Positions 15,180 to 22,890 of a DNA stretch of 29,575 nucleotides are shown one piece after another. Made by a program: the position numbers and the translations under genes. The notes under the pieces were generated by a model. That model worked only from the letters and a program-made list of their open reading frames with translations, searched no databases and had not been told where the DNA came from. The DNA is from CAYXGZ01 sp964464755 (GTDB lineage: Bacteria; Planctomycetota; MHYJ01; JACPRB01): NCBI GenBank assembly GCA_964464755.1, contig CAYXGZ010000046.1, positions 1 through 29,575 on the forward strand. The letters are read 5' to 3'. Position 1 is the stretch's first letter. Each line of letters starts with the position of its first letter.

Positions 15180-17573
15180 ATGAGCATGTTGCGATCCGTC
15201 CTCGCCCTCGCGGCCGCCGCCCTGCTGCTCCAGGACCCCGATCCGCTCGAGGCGGTGGTCCGGGACCTCGCCGACGATTCGCCCGAGGTCCGCGCGCGGG
15301 CCGAGCAGCGGCTGCTCGACCTGGGCCCGGCCTCCGCGCCCCGGCTCGAGGCCCTCGCGAAGGGGGCCGATCCCGAGGCGAGGTTGCGGATCGCCGACGC
15401 GCTCAAGGCCTTCGAGTGGTCGCGCGCCTTCCCCACCGTCGAGTGGGGGAAGCTGCGCGCGGCGCTCTACGCGGAGGATCCCGACGGCGTCGTGGACGTC
15501 GATCTCCTGCTCCGGCCCCTGCTCGACGGGAAGGCCGTCGAGGCGCCCGCGAGGGCCTGCTTCGAGCGGCTCCTGGAGGCCGGGTCCGAGCCGTGGCAGG
15601 AGTTCGCGGCCAAGGCGCTGGCGTTCGTGGGCGACGCGAGGTCCAACGACAGGCTCGTGCGCCTGCTCGGCCGGTCCGGGCGGGCCGCCGAGACCGCGGC
15701 CGTCGTCCTGCACTGGTGCATCCTCGAGGAGAACCTCCCGGCCCTGCTGGCGGCGCTGCACGAGGGCCGTCTCGATCCGCTCGAGGTGATGGACCTCGTG
15801 GCCCGGGCCGCGGGCCCGGGGTCCGCCCCCGCCCTGCGCAAGGCGGCCGCGGCGATGCTGCCGGGCGACGGCGCGAAGGACATGATCGAGGCGATCCTGG
15901 TCCGGGTGGCGGATCGCGAGGCCGTGGCCGGCTTCCTCGCCAAGCCCCGGGAACGCGAGGACGCGCTGCACTGGGCCTGGCTGCGGGCGGCGCGGCCCCT
16001 GCTCCTCCCCGAGGACGCGGATCTCCTGCGCCAGCGGATCGCGCGCGAGGAGGAGCCGGATCGCGAGCTCGCCTGCGTCGCCCTGCTCGCGTCGCTGGAT
16101 CCCTCGACGCTCCCGGGCCTTCGGGCGTCGGTCGGGACGGGCAAGCGGCACGGGATCTCGGCGGTGCTCCCGGAACTCCTGCGCCTCGGTGCCCCGGAGG
16201 CGGTCCCCTTCCTCCGCGGCTACCTGGAAGACGAGGACGAGTTCACCCGCTCCGCCGCGCTGGAAGGCGTCGCGGCCTTCGACGCGCGGGGCGAGGAGCT
16301 GGCCTCCCGGGACCTGCTCGCCGGGGAGCGCGCCGACCCGGACTCGGCCTGCGTGGCGGTGGCGCTGGGCCGCTGGAATTCCCGGGTCCCGGACCTGCTC
16401 AAGCGGCCCGCGTCGGCCGACGTCCTCCTCGGCTGCCTGGCCACGATCGGGGCCCGGGGCTGGGAGGCCCGCGTCCTGGAGCACCTCGAGCAGGAGGAGC
16501 TCTGGCACACGCCGCTCGCCATCGCCTGCCTCGCGAGGATCGGCGGCCCGGAGTCGGCCCGCTGGCTCCTCAAGGAGCGGGAGCACGAACCCGATTCGCT
16601 GGTCGCCCACCTCGAGGTGGCGGCGCGGCTCTCCCCCGAGGCGCACCCGCTGATCCGCCGCTACCTGGCCGCGTCGCACCCGGACAAGCGGGCCGGGGCG
16701 ATCGAGGCCCTGGCGACGAACGGGGATCGGGCCGGTTTGGAGGAGCTACGGAAGCTGATCGCCGACCCCGGGACCCGGTTCCGTGGCCTGGCGATCGCCG
16801 GACGGCTCCCGGCGTTGGCACCGGCCCTCCGCGGACAGCTCGAGGCCCTGCTGGGGGACGTGGACGGCGAGACGAGGCTGGCGGCCGCCCGGACGCTCGC
16901 CGCGCACGGAGCGGGGCGCCTCGCCGCGGCCCGGATCGCCGAGTCGGCGCCCCCCGAGTGGAGGGCGGATCTCGCCGAGCTGGGCGACGCGGCGGCCGCG
17001 GAGGAGGAACTCGCCCAGGGCACCTGGGAGGGATTGGCCAGCGCGGCGCGGTCGGGGAGGATCGCGCCCTCGCGGCTCCGGGCCCACGCGCTCTGGCTGC
17101 TCGTCGACGGCGCGGAGATGGACGAGGCCTATCTCGACCTCCTGGAGCGGGACCCGGGGCTGGTCGATCCCCGCATCGCGGTGACCGAGCTGCGCTCCGC
17201 GCTGTTCTTCTCGCTGACGGGCGCCACGCACGACCTCGCGCTGGAGACCTGGATCCCGCTGGCCGCGGCCGTGGGCGCGGTCCCGGACCTGGCGGCGGCG
17301 GCCCGGCTGCTCGAGGACCCCGAGTACCGCGTCATGGCGATCCGCGGCTTGGCCGCCAGCGGCCGGCGGTCCGCCATCCCGGCCGTCGCGGAGCACCTGG
17401 AGGACCGGTCCTGGTTCTCGTGGATCGAGGCCGACGACGAGCTCTACTCGTATCCCGTGATCGCGGACGAGGCCCTCGCGGCCCTGTCGGTGCTCGGCAC
17501 GCGGGAGTTCCCGGGGACGTGCCGCGCGGACCGCATCGCGAGGGCCCGGGCCTGGCTGGCGGAGTCGCGATGA
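15180..17573 (+). CDS. Exported HEAT-repeat protein
   Basis: A 797-residue protein with a short N-terminal signal sequence (about residues 1-18, ALAAAALLLQ) and then helical repeats almost to the end. The first repeat pair reads DDSPEVRARAEQRLLDLG. Other clear HEAT-like units are EDEDEFTRSAALEGVAAFD, GGPESARWLLKERE, HPDKRAGAIEALATNGD, GDVDGETRLAAARTLAAHG and EDPEYRVMAIRGLAASGRRSAIPAVAEHL. HEAT arrays are binding scaffolds. No catalytic motif is visible and no partner can be named. It starts 6 bp after copA and overlaps yjbQ by ATGA, so the three genes are probably co-transcribed. A second ATG two codons in (15186) could also be used. Confidence 0.88.
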   Translation: MSMLRSVLALAAAALLLQDPDPLEAVVRDLADDSPEVRARAEQRLLDLGPASAPRLEALAKGADPEARLRIADALKAFEWSRAFPTVEWGKLRAALYAEDPDGVVDVDLLLRPLLDGKAVEAPARACFERLLEAGSEPWQEFAAKALAFVGDARSNDRLVRLLGRSGRAAETAAVVLHWCILEENLPALLAALHEGRLDPLEVMDLVARAAGPGSAPALRKAAAAMLPGDGAKDMIEAILVRVADREAVAGFLAKPREREDALHWAWLRAARPLLLPEDADLLRQRIAREEEPDRELACVALLASLDPSTLPGLRASVGTGKRHGISAVLPELLRLGAPEAVPFLRGYLEDEDEFTRSAALEGVAAFDARGEELASRDLLAGERADPDSACVAVALGRWNSRVPDLLKRPASADVLLGCLATIGARGWEARVLEHLEQEELWHTPLAIACLARIGGPESARWLLKEREHEPDSLVAHLEVAARLSPEAHPLIRRYLAASHPDKRAGAIEALATNGDRAGLEELRKLIADPGTRFRGLAIAGRLPALAPALRGQLEALLGDVDGETRLAAARTLAAHGAGRLAAARIAESAPPEWRADLAELGDAAAAEEELAQGTWEGLASAARSGRIAPSRLRAHALWLLVDGAEMDEAYLDLLERDPGLVDPRIAVTELRSALFFSLTGATHDLALETWIPLAAAVGAVPDLAAAARLLEDPEYRVMAIRGLAASGRRSAIPAVAEHLEDRSWFSWIEADDELYSYPVIADEALAALSVLGTREFPGTCRADRIARARAWLAESR

Positions 17574-17911
17574 AGAGCCGGACCGAGTACCTCTGGTTCG
17601 AGACCCCGAAGCGGACGGCGTTCGTGAACATCACGCCGCAGGTCGAGGCCGTTCTCCGGGAGAGCGGCGTCCGCGAGGGCCTGGTGCTCGTGAACTCGAT
17701 GCACATCTCGTCGAGCGTCTTCATCAACGACGACGAGCCCGGGCTGCACCGGGACTTCGCGGCCTTCCTCGAGAAGCTCGCGCCGCACCAGCCCGTCGAC
17801 CAGTACCGGCACAACGACACCGGCGAGGACAACGCCGACGCGCACCTGAAGCGGCAGGTCTTCGGTCGCGAGGTGGTCGTGGCGGTGACGGCCGGGAAGC
17901 TCGACTTCTGA
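17570..17911 (+). CDS. yjbQ: YjbQ-family protein (UPF0047), interrupted by an in-frame TGA
   Basis: The frame from ATG 17570 (overlapping the HEAT-gene stop as ATGA) encodes 113 residues before TGA at 17909-17911. The sequence is a clear YjbQ/UPF0047 protein: VNSMHISSSVFINDDEPG with H45, then QYRHNDTGEDNADAHLKRQVFGREVVVAVTAGKLDF with H81 and H92. Family members run to about 138-140 residues and show weak thiamine phosphate synthase activity, with unclear true function. The missing C-terminus is present in the same frame directly after the TGA (separate entry). The TGA stands where the family has glycine (LDFGPW), so one G-to-T change in GGA explains it. Either the gene is freshly broken, the base is wrong, or the stop is read through. 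Confidence 0.9.
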   Translation: MKSRTEYLWFETPKRTAFVNITPQVEAVLRESGVREGLVLVNSMHISSSVFINDDEPGLHRDFAAFLEKLAPHQPVDQYRHNDTGEDNADAHLKRQVFGREVVVAVTAGKLDF

Positions 17912-17989
17912 CCGTGGGAGCAGATCTTCTACGGGGAGTTCGATGGCGGGCGGCGGAAGCGGGTGCTCGTGAAGGTGATCGGGGACTAG
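17912..17989 (+). pseudogene. yjbQ: C-terminal remainder of yjbQ, in frame after the TGA
   Basis: Translation continues in the same frame for 25 codons to TAG 17987-17989, giving PWEQIFYGEFDGGRRKRVLVKVIGD minus nothing: blocks PWEQIFYGEFDG and RRKRVLVKVIG are the standard YjbQ ending. With the interrupted codon the full protein would be 139 residues, exactly the family length. The final TAG overlaps the stop of the converging ccsA gene (shared CTAG), typical of the tight packing here and a sign that 17989 is the true gene end. Confidence 0.85.
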
Positions 17990-19770
17990 GCGGCCGGGGC
18001 CGCAGGCGGCGCCGGAAGCTCGGTCTTGCGGCGGGACAGCCAGGACGTGACGCCCGCCAGGGCGACCGCGGCTTCGACGCCGAAGAACGCGAAGAGGTAG
18101 GCCCAGTCCCCCGCCCCGAAGCCGTAGGTGTGCAGGCCCTTCCCGAAAAGGAAGTTCACGCCGTAGTAGCAGAGCACGAGCAGCACGAACGACCCGAGGG
18201 CGGCGAGCGCCGTCCCCATCCCGCGGACCACGCCGGTGAAGCGGCCGTGCAGCGTGAAGAGGTAGGACAGCAGCGTGATCAGGGCCCAGGTCTCCTTCAT
18301 GTCCCAGCCCCAGGGCCGGCCCCAGGCCTCGCCCGCCCAGACGGCGCCGAGGATGATGCCGGCGAGCAGGAAGAGCACGGTGACCTGCAGGGCCCGGTAC
18401 ATCGCGTCGTCGAGCGACTGGAGCGCGACGTCGCGCTCGGGCCCCGACCTGGAGAACAGGTAGGCGAAGATGTAGATGTGCCCGAGCACGCAGATGACCG
18501 CGCCGCCCGCGTAGCCGAGCATGATCACGGGCACGTGGATGGTCATCCAGAACGTCATCAGCGCGGGCATGATCGTCGAGATGGCCGACTGGCTGTAGAA
18601 CGCCGGCACGGTGTTCGCGAGCAGGATCATGACGGTCGAGACGACGCAGCCCGCGACGCCGAAGGCGCGCTTGCGCACGATGGCCTCGGCGATGAACGTC
18701 ACGATCGCCGCGCCGAAGGCGACCGCGATCATCGACTCGTAGTGGTTCGCGAGCGGGTACCGGTTCGCGACGGCCCAGCGGAGGCCGTAGCCGTAGGTCG
18801 TCATCCCGATCGCGGCGACCTGCGCGGCCATCGCCAGCCACCAGGGGATCGAGGAGCGGAAGATCCACGCCGCGATGAAGAGCAGGCCGGCCAGGGCGTA
18901 GATGGCGCTGGCGAGGTGGAACGGCGCCATCTTGTGGTAGCGGATCTCCTCCGTGATCTCGCCCGGCGTGGGGACGGCCTGCGGGTTGATCTGCCGCTGG
19001 ACGGTCGCGAGGGCGGCGACGCCCGCGTTGAACTCGGCGGACTGGCGCTCGCGCAGCCCCTTCATCAAGCGGCCGTAGGAGTCGAGCGCGGTCTGCAGGA
19101 GCGCGCGCTTGGAGGCGTCCCCGCCCGCCCACTCCTCCAGGTCGTGCAGGATGTGCGCGGTGCCCGAGTCCGTGACCTTCGCGCCGGCGAGGAACAGCCT
19201 CACGTCGCCGGGGGTGAGCCAGCCCTTCGCGGGCGCGAACGGGAGCGGGATGATCGCGAAGACCTGCTCCTTCATCACCTGCTCGGCCAGCTGCTGCTTC
19301 CGGAGCGTCTCGATGACGGCGCGCTGCTCGGTCGTCGCGTTGTCCTGGTCCGGGATGGCGCGGAGCTCCTTGTGCATCCGCTCCTTGTGCGGCATCAGGT
19401 CGGCGAGGCTGAAGTACATCCGGTCCGCCTCGAGGCCGTAGGCCGCCTTCACCTTGGGATGGTCGAGGCGGATGAAGCGCAGGGTGCGGGCCTCCTCCGG
19501 GGACGCGGCGAGCCGGAGGATCGCGGCGACGGGCTCGGGGCTCGAGAAGACCTCGACCTTCTCGCCCGTGGCCGGGTCCCGGAAGGACTGGAGCTTCTCC
19601 TTGCCCGCGAGCGAGCGGAGCAGTTCCCGGGCCATGCTGTCGAGGGGCTTGATGCGGCCGCCGTGGACGACCGCGATCCGGGCGGCGGTGCCGTAGTCGT
19701 ACTCGCCCCCGCCCTGGAGGGCGAGCGCGGAGGCCACCACGAGGCCGAGGAGCTTCATCGGGAGCACCAT
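17986..19770 (-). CDS. ccsA: Cytochrome c biogenesis protein CcsA/ResC-like (haem handling)
   Basis: A 594-residue protein of the System II cytochrome c maturation pathway. A signal sequence is followed by a soluble region (about 25-285) opening with VVHGGRIKPLDSMARELLRSL, a segment typical of fused CcsBA proteins. Then come about eight transmembrane helices. The haem-binding tryptophan-rich motif is AWGRPWGWDMKETWAL, and conserved PLANHYESM and LHGRF flank it. CcsA carries haem across the membrane and joins it to apocytochromes with ResB. Its partner resB lies upstream in the same operon, separated by a metallo-hydrolase gene. ATG 19770 (10 bp after the MBL stop) or ATG 19758 may be used; neither has a ribosome binding site. 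Confidence 0.93.
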   Translation of the reverse strand: MVLPMKLLGLVVASALALQGGGEYDYGTAARIAVVHGGRIKPLDSMARELLRSLAGKEKLQSFRDPATGEKVEVFSSPEPVAAILRLAASPEEARTLRFIRLDHPKVKAAYGLEADRMYFSLADLMPHKERMHKELRAIPDQDNATTEQRAVIETLRKQQLAEQVMKEQVFAIIPLPFAPAKGWLTPGDVRLFLAGAKVTDSGTAHILHDLEEWAGGDASKRALLQTALDSYGRLMKGLRERQSAEFNAGVAALATVQRQINPQAVPTPGEITEEIRYHKMAPFHLASAIYALAGLLFIAAWIFRSSIPWWLAMAAQVAAIGMTTYGYGLRWAVANRYPLANHYESMIAVAFGAAIVTFIAEAIVRKRAFGVAGCVVSTVMILLANTVPAFYSQSAISTIMPALMTFWMTIHVPVIMLGYAGGAVICVLGHIYIFAYLFSRSGPERDVALQSLDDAMYRALQVTVLFLLAGIILGAVWAGEAWGRPWGWDMKETWALITLLSYLFTLHGRFTGVVRGMGTALAALGSFVLLVLCYYGVNFLFGKGLHTYGFGAGDWAYLFAFFGVEAAVALAGVTSWLSRRKTELPAPPAAPAA

Positions 19771-19780
19771 AGCGCGGCGC

Positions 19781-20635
19781 CTAGGCGCCTACCAGTTCCA
19801 GCGGCACGACGCGGACCCCGCCCTTCCCGTCGTCCTCGAAGCGGGCCATCGCCGTCTTCGGGTCGTGCTCGAAGACGTTGACCCATCGCTCGCGGACCGC
19901 GTCGGCGACCATCCGCTGCTTCAGCGAGGCGACCTCGGCCGGGTAGAGGTCGTAGCCCATCACCCAGGCCGGCTTCACGTGCTGCGCCGTCGGCAGGAGG
20001 TCGGCCCAGTAGAGCGCCTTCTCGCCCGCGCTCTCGACCTGGACGACCTGGTGGTGCTTCACGTGGCCGCCGGTGAGGATGCAGCGGACGCCGGGCACGA
20101 CCTCGTGGTCGCCGCGCACCAGCTTGAGGCGGCCGGTCCTCTCCAGCGGCAGGAAGTCCTCCGGCATGTAGGAGCCCTTGCAGCGCGGATTCCCCTCCTG
20201 CGCCTCGTGCCACATCCCCTCCTGGACGATGTAGGTCGCCCAGGGGAAGGCGGGCTCGATCTCCCCCGCCGCGTTGCGGGTCGTGGCCCCGCCCGCGTGG
20301 TCGAAGTGCAGGTGCGAGAGGATCACGAGGTCGATCTCGAAGGGCTTCAGGCCGATCCGCGCGAGGCTCGCGACCAGGTCCGGCGGGTGCGAGACCTTGT
20401 ACATGTCGTTGAACTTGGCGTCGTGCTTGGTCCCGATGCCGGTGTCGACGAGGATCTTCTTGCCGCCGGCCTTGATGAGCAGCGTCGTCAGGGAAAGGGT
20501 GATCCGGTTCCGGTCGTCGACCTCGGTGACCTTCTCCCAGGCGGGCTTGGGCACGATGCCGAACATGGCGCCGCCGTCGAGGCGGAAGGTCCCGTCCGAG
20601 ACCGCGTGCAGCTCGACGTCGCCGACCCGGATCAT
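19781..20635 (-). CDS. Metallo-beta-lactamase-fold hydrolase
   Basis: A 284-residue MBL-fold enzyme. The zinc signature HLHFDH lies at residues 108-113; further ligands are H191 or H194 (GGHVKHHQ), D212 (YWADLLP) and H257 (FEHDP), so a two-metal site is likely. The beta-strand TTLLIKAGGKKILVDTGIGTK and the pattern around the site resemble the lactonase and glyoxalase-II-like branches rather than true beta-lactamases. No signal peptide is seen, so it is cytoplasmic. Its ATG overlaps the resB stop (ATGA), and ccsA follows after 10 bp, so it is translated as the middle gene of a cytochrome c biogenesis operon. Substrate is unknown. Confidence 0.92.
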   Translation of the reverse strand: MIRVGDVELHAVSDGTFRLDGGAMFGIVPKPAWEKVTEVDDRNRITLSLTTLLIKAGGKKILVDTGIGTKHDAKFNDMYKVSHPPDLVASLARIGLKPFEIDLVILSHLHFDHAGGATTRNAAGEIEPAFPWATYIVQEGMWHEAQEGNPRCKGSYMPEDFLPLERTGRLKLVRGDHEVVPGVRCILTGGHVKHHQVVQVESAGEKALYWADLLPTAQHVKPAWVMGYDLYPAEVASLKQRMVADAVRERWVNVFEHDPKTAMARFEDDGKGGVRVVPLELVGA

Positions 20636-22632
20636 CGTCCCACCTTCATCCACATGAGCGCCGTGAGGGCGGCCGTGTTGATGCACCAGCTCGCCGAGAG
20701 GATCTGGCCCAGCTGCAGGGCGCGGCCGGGCCGGGTCCTCGTCCACCACGAGGCGACCGCCGCCAGCAAGAATACCAGCAGGATGTCGGCGCCCGCGATC
20801 GCGAAACCGAGGGCCACGCCGTTGGTGCCGGGGCGGAGCAGCATCCAGATCCCCCCCGCCAGGGTGCCCAGCGTGGCCAGCGTCAGCCAGCCGTAGATGC
20901 CGAGCGAGCCGAGCGGCGGGTCCGAGGCCTTCGCGCCCGCCTTGATCAGCCCCTTGAGGAAGGGCTGGAGGAAGAACATGAAGATCGTGCCCGAGACGGC
21001 CATGAGGCCGCCGAGGTAGAGGATCTTCTTGCCCGGGTCCCAGGCGATCTGGAACACGCTGATCCAGCGGCCCGCGCCGTCCTGCGCGTAGCTCGCCTGG
21101 TAGACGTCGTAGCCGTGGATCGCGAGCGGGTGGTTCACGAGGATCGAGTGCTCCGTCCGGTTCGACGTGACGTGGTCCTCGAGCACGATCTTGCTCTCGA
21201 ACTTCATCGCGCTGCCGGGCTGGCCGGGGTTCTCCGGCTTCTCGAACTTCTTCAGGTGGATCGAGAACGGCAGGTTCTCGAAGCGCTTGCCGCCGAAGTA
21301 GACCTGCCACGAGGTCGCCCCGGGCTGGAAGTTCGCCGGCTGGTCGCCGAAGCGGACCCACTTGGTCTCGGATTTCTCCCCGTCGGCCACCGTCAGGCGG
21401 AGCGCCGGGCGCCAGGAGCTGTCCTTCGCGGGCGCCGCCTCCTCGTAGTGCTCGACCGCCGAATCGAGCCAGGCCTGGAGCTCGACCTCGAAGGCCATCG
21501 GCATGAAGGGGTACGGGATCTTCGCCCCGACCTTCGCCTCGCCGGCGACCTTCTTGCCCTGGCGCGACTGGCAGAGGTACTTCAGGCCGGTCTCGGTCAT
21601 CGCGAACATGATCATGCTCTCGCGGAGGCTGACGCGGAGCCGGGCCTGGAAGTCGGCCGGGGCGCCCTCCCCCACCCGCTGCGGCGAGGCGGCGGTCTCG
21701 AAGGTGAACGCGCGCCAGGTCGAGGTGCTGCCGTCCGCGCGCTTCAGGTCGAACTTCACGGCGTAGTCGGGGCGGCCGTGGTGGCCGCCGTGCCGGTACT
21801 CCGCGTCGATCTCCCGCGCGGTGACCTCGGCGTCCCCGACCTTCACCGGCTTGTCCATCTGGGTGTCGACGTCGATCTCGCCCGTCGCGCCGCCGAGGAC
21901 CACCACGAGCGTGCCCTTGGGCCCGGCGGGCTCGGAGATGTTCCGCCAGAGCGCGTCGTCGAGGCGGGCGACCTGGAGGCTGAGCATGCCGCCGTACTCC
22001 GCGCCCTCGCGCTCGGCGACCCAGCGGGACTCGTCCTCCTGCCCCTCCATGTGGATCCGGAGCTTCGCGGCGGAGGGCGAGCCGGGCGGGCCGGCGACGT
22101 AGCCCGCGATGCCGACGTGCGGGAGGTACTCCTCGAGGTGCACGTAGGTCCGGGAATCCGGGAGCTTCTGCGTCCGGCGGGTGCGGTCGGCCTTGTAGCG
22201 CCCGTAGGGGACGGCCACCTTGTGGATCGGGCCGCCCGTGGACTGGACGAGGACCTCGCGCTCGTGCTCGATCTCGAACCAGTCGGACTGCTGGCCCTCG
22301 CGGAGCTGCATGTCGCCGTAGATCTTCGAGTTGAAGGTCACGGCGGATCCGATCATCAGCGTGAGGATGCCGGTGTGGGTGACGAGGAAGCCCCAGCGCC
22401 AGTGGTGCTCCCAGGGCTTGCGCACGAGGGTGCAGACGGTGAGGTTCACCATCAGGGCGGCCATGAGGATGTTGAACCACCACGACCCGTACCAGTCGGA
22501 GCGCAGGGCGCCGATCGTGATGTCGACGCCGTAGGAGGCCGCCGCGAGCAGGATCGCCGTCAGCAGCCCGAGGTTGATGAGGAGGAACTTCAGGCTGGCG
22601 AGGAAGTTGATGACGGGGCGGAAGGGAGACAC
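20632..22632 (-). CDS. resB: Cytochrome c biogenesis protein ResB
   Basis: A 666-residue membrane protein, the partner of CcsA. N-terminal helices are LKFLLINLGLLTAILLAAASYG, NILMAALMVNLTVCTLVR and WGFLVTHTGILTLMIGSAVTF. A ~400-residue outer domain follows, ending in NHPLAIHGYDVYQASYAQDG, the usual ResB signature before the closing helix (YLGGLMAVSGTIFMFFLQPF). Three extra helices lie beyond it. ResB holds apocytochrome for haem attachment by CcsA. The GTG at 22632 is preferred: it has AGAAG upstream and directly precedes SPFRPVINFLASLKF. The open frame reaches a GTG at 22683, but that extension is low-complexity leader. It heads the resB-MBL-ccsA operon. Confidence 0.92.
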   Translation of the reverse strand: MSPFRPVINFLASLKFLLINLGLLTAILLAAASYGVDITIGALRSDWYGSWWFNILMAALMVNLTVCTLVRKPWEHHWRWGFLVTHTGILTLMIGSAVTFNSKIYGDMQLREGQQSDWFEIEHEREVLVQSTGGPIHKVAVPYGRYKADRTRRTQKLPDSRTYVHLEEYLPHVGIAGYVAGPPGSPSAAKLRIHMEGQEDESRWVAEREGAEYGGMLSLQVARLDDALWRNISEPAGPKGTLVVVLGGATGEIDVDTQMDKPVKVGDAEVTAREIDAEYRHGGHHGRPDYAVKFDLKRADGSTSTWRAFTFETAASPQRVGEGAPADFQARLRVSLRESMIMFAMTETGLKYLCQSRQGKKVAGEAKVGAKIPYPFMPMAFEVELQAWLDSAVEHYEEAAPAKDSSWRPALRLTVADGEKSETKWVRFGDQPANFQPGATSWQVYFGGKRFENLPFSIHLKKFEKPENPGQPGSAMKFESKIVLEDHVTSNRTEHSILVNHPLAIHGYDVYQASYAQDGAGRWISVFQIAWDPGKKILYLGGLMAVSGTIFMFFLQPFLKGLIKAGAKASDPPLGSLGIYGWLTLATLGTLAGGIWMLLRPGTNGVALGFAIAGADILLVFLLAAVASWWTRTRPGRALQLGQILSASWCINTAALTALMWMKVGR

Positions 22633-22688
22633 GGGATTGCTTCTTTGGTTGGCATCGTAGCGGGGCCCCGGGGCGGGCTCCACCGAAT

Positions 22689-22723
22689 TCGGGCCCGGAG
22701 GGGCCGGGTCCCGTAGGGCCCGA
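22689..22723. repeat. GC-rich inverted repeat in the resB leader region
   Basis: TCGGGCCC (22689-22696) and GGGCCCGA (22716-22723) form a perfect 8-bp stem with a 19-base loop. It would fold in the leader of a resB transcript starting upstream. It may be part of a terminator-like or regulatory structure, but no U-run follows on either strand. Confidence 0.4.
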
Positions 22724-22731
22724 TCCCCCCG

Positions 22732-22810
22732 AGCCCGAGGGAAAGCGGTTCTGCGGCCGCCTTCCTCCGGACTGCGAGGGTTAGCTAGAGAGGCTTTCGC
22801 CCCGTGGGCT
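22732..22810 (-). ncRNA. Candidate structured RNA (long stem-loop) upstream of resB
   Basis: On the minus strand AGCCC (22810-22806) pairs with GGGCT (22736-22732), GGGG (22803-22800) with CCTC, and GAAAGC (22798-22793) with GCTTTC (22746-22741): 15 paired bases broken only by small bulges. The only imperfect pair is a G-U in the minus-strand RNA, where the plus strand would have an A-C mismatch, so minus is the likely sense. The enclosed tip folds as CGC, AG, TCC, loop GGA, GGA, AG, GCG. This tip resembles the SRP RNA domain IV motif with one loop base missing, but it does not keep the conserved AGCAG. It could be a resB leader element or a small RNA. Identity unknown. Confidence 0.35.
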
Positions 22811-22850
22811 GCTGTCCTTGCACGTCGATGATGACGCGCCGGAATTGGGG

Positions 22851-22888
22851 CCGCCTGAAAACCCGATGAGAGTTTTCTAATCCGGCGG
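22851..22888 (-). terminator. Stem-loop just downstream of tdh
   Basis: CCGCC/GGCGG (22851-22855 with 22884-22888) encloses GAAAAC/GTTTTC (22857-22862 with 22872-22877) and a 9-base loop. It starts 3 nt after the tdh stop and is AT-rich against its surroundings. The position fits a terminator, though no T-run follows the outer stem. Confidence 0.4.
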
Positions 22889-22890
22889 GG

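Larger units (their letters stand above)
22633..22890. other. 258-bp intergenic region upstream of resB with stem-loops
   Basis: This is the longest gene-free stretch of the window. It lies between the tdh stop and the resB start. No open frame in it looks real. It contains three inverted repeats, listed separately: 22689-22723, 22732-22810 and 22851-22888. A TACGAT at 22654-22659 on the minus strand is a weak -10 candidate for resB. No tRNA, rRNA fragment or protein-binding consensus was recognised. Confidence 0.6.

Noticed and set aside
17570..17989. A UGA-to-glycine genetic code, suggested by TGA at a conserved Gly in yjbQ.
   Set aside because: TGA ends several intact genes of normal length here (xerC, xerD, pilT, the HEAT-repeat gene, resB and bioB's upstream neighbour), so it is a normal stop codon.
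22732..22810. A cyclic-di-GMP-I (GEMM) riboswitch, because of GCGAAAGCC and a following CTAACC.
   Set aside because: The required GCAAAGCC/GGGCAAACC pattern and the receptor for the GNRA loop are missing, and the long-range pairing found does not match that fold.
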